This document shows positions 63,193 to 64,000 of a stretch of 64,000 nucleotides of DNA, in pieces. The stretch's first letter is position 1. Every line of letters starts with the position of its first letter. The notes under the pieces were generated by a model, which saw nothing but the letters and a program-made list of their open reading frames with translations, was not told the origin of the DNA and searched no databases. Source of the stretch: Lepidostoma basale (lineage: Eukaryota; Arthropoda; Insecta; Trichoptera; Lepidostomatidae). The stretch lies in assembly GCA_022606425.2 (NCBI GenBank), contig JAHDVF020000587.1, positions 186,001-250,000 on the forward strand, written 5' to 3'. The translations under genes were made by a program, and so were the position numbers.

Positions 63193-63365
63193 AATCAGAT
63201 TTTAAAGGTTGGTCATGTTAGAAGTCGGAGGAATCGACATGCGTGTATGACTCGTTGTATGAATGTGGAGGAAGCTAGAGAGGTTTGCCAGGATAGAGTA
63301 GTGTTATGGTCCATTCTCTCTGCCTACCCCTGTGGGGAAACGGCGTGATGGTTTGTTTGTTTGTT
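63193..63365 (+). mobile_element. TTAG-family LINE 3' end, GTTT tail
   Basis: TTTTAAAGGTTGGTCATGTT, CMTRCMNVEEAREVCQDRVV-like codons and a (GTTT)4 tail. Confidence 0.7.
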
Positions 63366-63770
63366 TAATTTGTATAATCGCCGTTTTCGTGAATAGCTCA
63401 CCTCAAGGGCGCTTTGACATTGTTTTTAGTCATGAAAGGTGCATGTGACAACAGCGAAATCACGATCGTAGAAACTTAATTTATTGGCTCTGATGTGAAT
63501 TTCATGGACAACAAAATCAAGAATTTTGTTTCTCTAAACATATGAATGTTTTGTGCAATGTGATATAATATTGTTTATTGATATACAGACAACCGTTGTT
63601 AACATTTTATGCGATAATTTGAAAAGGTGGGTTTTTAGGTGATATTTAAAGTCTGTCGGATTGTCAATGCATCTGAGGCGTGCAGGAAGCATATTTCAGG
63701 CGGACGAACCTACTACTGTGAAAGCCCGAGCAACACAAAATTCAGATATACTCGTATAGGTGGCACGTTT
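63366..63770 (-). mobile_element. CR1-like LINE 3' end, subfamily C, with a nested scrap
   Basis: Hairpin with inner stem GTGA/TCAC at about 63376-63410, then 63610-63770 matching 40425-40530. Between them (about 63455-63545) is a subfamily A scrap also seen at 61991. Confidence 0.65.
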
Positions 63771-64000
63771 GGGAATGTGCTTAATTATTGTCTATAAACT
63801 GTAAATTTAAAAACCTTACCTGAAATTAATAATGGAATTTTCATATATGAATGAAAACTACTAAAAGTAGCTTATGTGTAATGTAAAAATGTAAAAATGT
63901 AAAAATGTAATGTAAAAATTACTTTTAAGTTGATCAGATTGAAGTTTTTGGTTCGACATCATTATTAAATCATTAGGGAGTTTATTAAATTCTGTAGAGG
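63771..64000. other. Unassigned sequence to window end
   Basis: GTAAAAAT is tandemly repeated at 63880-63920. Nothing else recognised. Confidence 0.4.

Noticed and set aside
3102..63365. TTAGTTAG and AACTAACT runs as insect telomeric repeats
   Set aside because: The unit is four bases (TTAG), not TTAGG, and each run sits at the 3' end of a LINE copy.
1..64000. CRISPR arrays, operons or phage genes
   Set aside because: No regularly spaced repeats with unique spacers, and no prokaryotic gene arrangement. The repeats are eukaryotic mobile elements.

Overview
This is eukaryotic nuclear DNA from an animal, most likely an insect or another arthropod. The order is not settled. It is AT-rich and intron-like, with no operons and no long host ORF. 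The repeat repertoire (RTE-like, CR1-like and Jockey-like LINEs, tRNA-derived SINEs, mariner, hAT and Harbinger MITEs, hammerhead-bearing foldback repeats) is typical of large arthropod genomes. The only convincing host coding sequence is one internal exon at 47750-47972 (+). It has clean splice sites and resembles the proline-rich linker of Groucho/TLE co-repressors. If that is right, much of the window may be intronic or flanking DNA of a groucho-like gene.

Most of the rest is layered mobile-element debris. (1) About 40 fragments come from one RTE-like LINE family. Nearly all are 5'-truncated, encode only the post-RT C-terminal region (motifs such as MRSLRRMCG, LRWFGHMERM, GRPRKTWHDQI) and end in a (TTAG)n or (GTTT)n tail. 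I call it the TTAG-tailed LINE. (2) Several other RTE-like families carry GAAGAA tails. (3) CR1-like LINE 3' ends fall into four subfamilies (A to D) that end in (ATT)n. Their last about 35 nt form a hairpin whose inner stem covaries between subfamilies. (4) There are Jockey-like LINE ends. (5) Cut-and-paste remnants include a broken mariner, hAT MITEs with 8-bp target duplications, a Harbinger-type MITE with TTA duplications, and two unclassified TIR elements. Many insertions are nested, and target-site duplications give their order.

The most interesting layer is a set of foldback repeats carrying hammerhead-ribozyme-like cores: CTGANGA, a short stem II, GAAA, a self-complementary stem III (ACATGT, ACAGCTGT, ACCGGT or ACGT), then C. 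This is the minimal type-I form known from Penelope-like elements and small retrozymes. At least ten good or near-good copies and many decayed ones occur, often as inverted pairs.

Two broken non-host genes belong to arthropod mobile protein families whose functions I do not know. One (10516-11737) has a short first exon. The other (36080-37429) lies inside a 1956-bp transposon with perfect 16-bp TIRs and a 6-bp target duplication (35770-37725), itself inserted into an older foldback repeat.

Layout: 1-10 kb LINE debris, a mariner remnant and CR1; 10.5-11.7 kb orphan pseudogene; 12-18.6 kb dense TTAG-LINE copies, SINEs, a Harbinger MITE and a nested hammerhead foldback; 19-24 kb MITE, foldbacks and a long hairpin; 24.6-28 kb a distant inverted pair enclosing nested elements; 28-35 kb Penelope-like foldbacks and LINEs; 35.6-37.8 kb the TIR element; 38-47.7 kb a tRNA-Asp half, CR1, SINEs and a tandemly duplicated LINE; 47.75 kb the host exon; 48-64 kb more of the same layers with little unique sequence.
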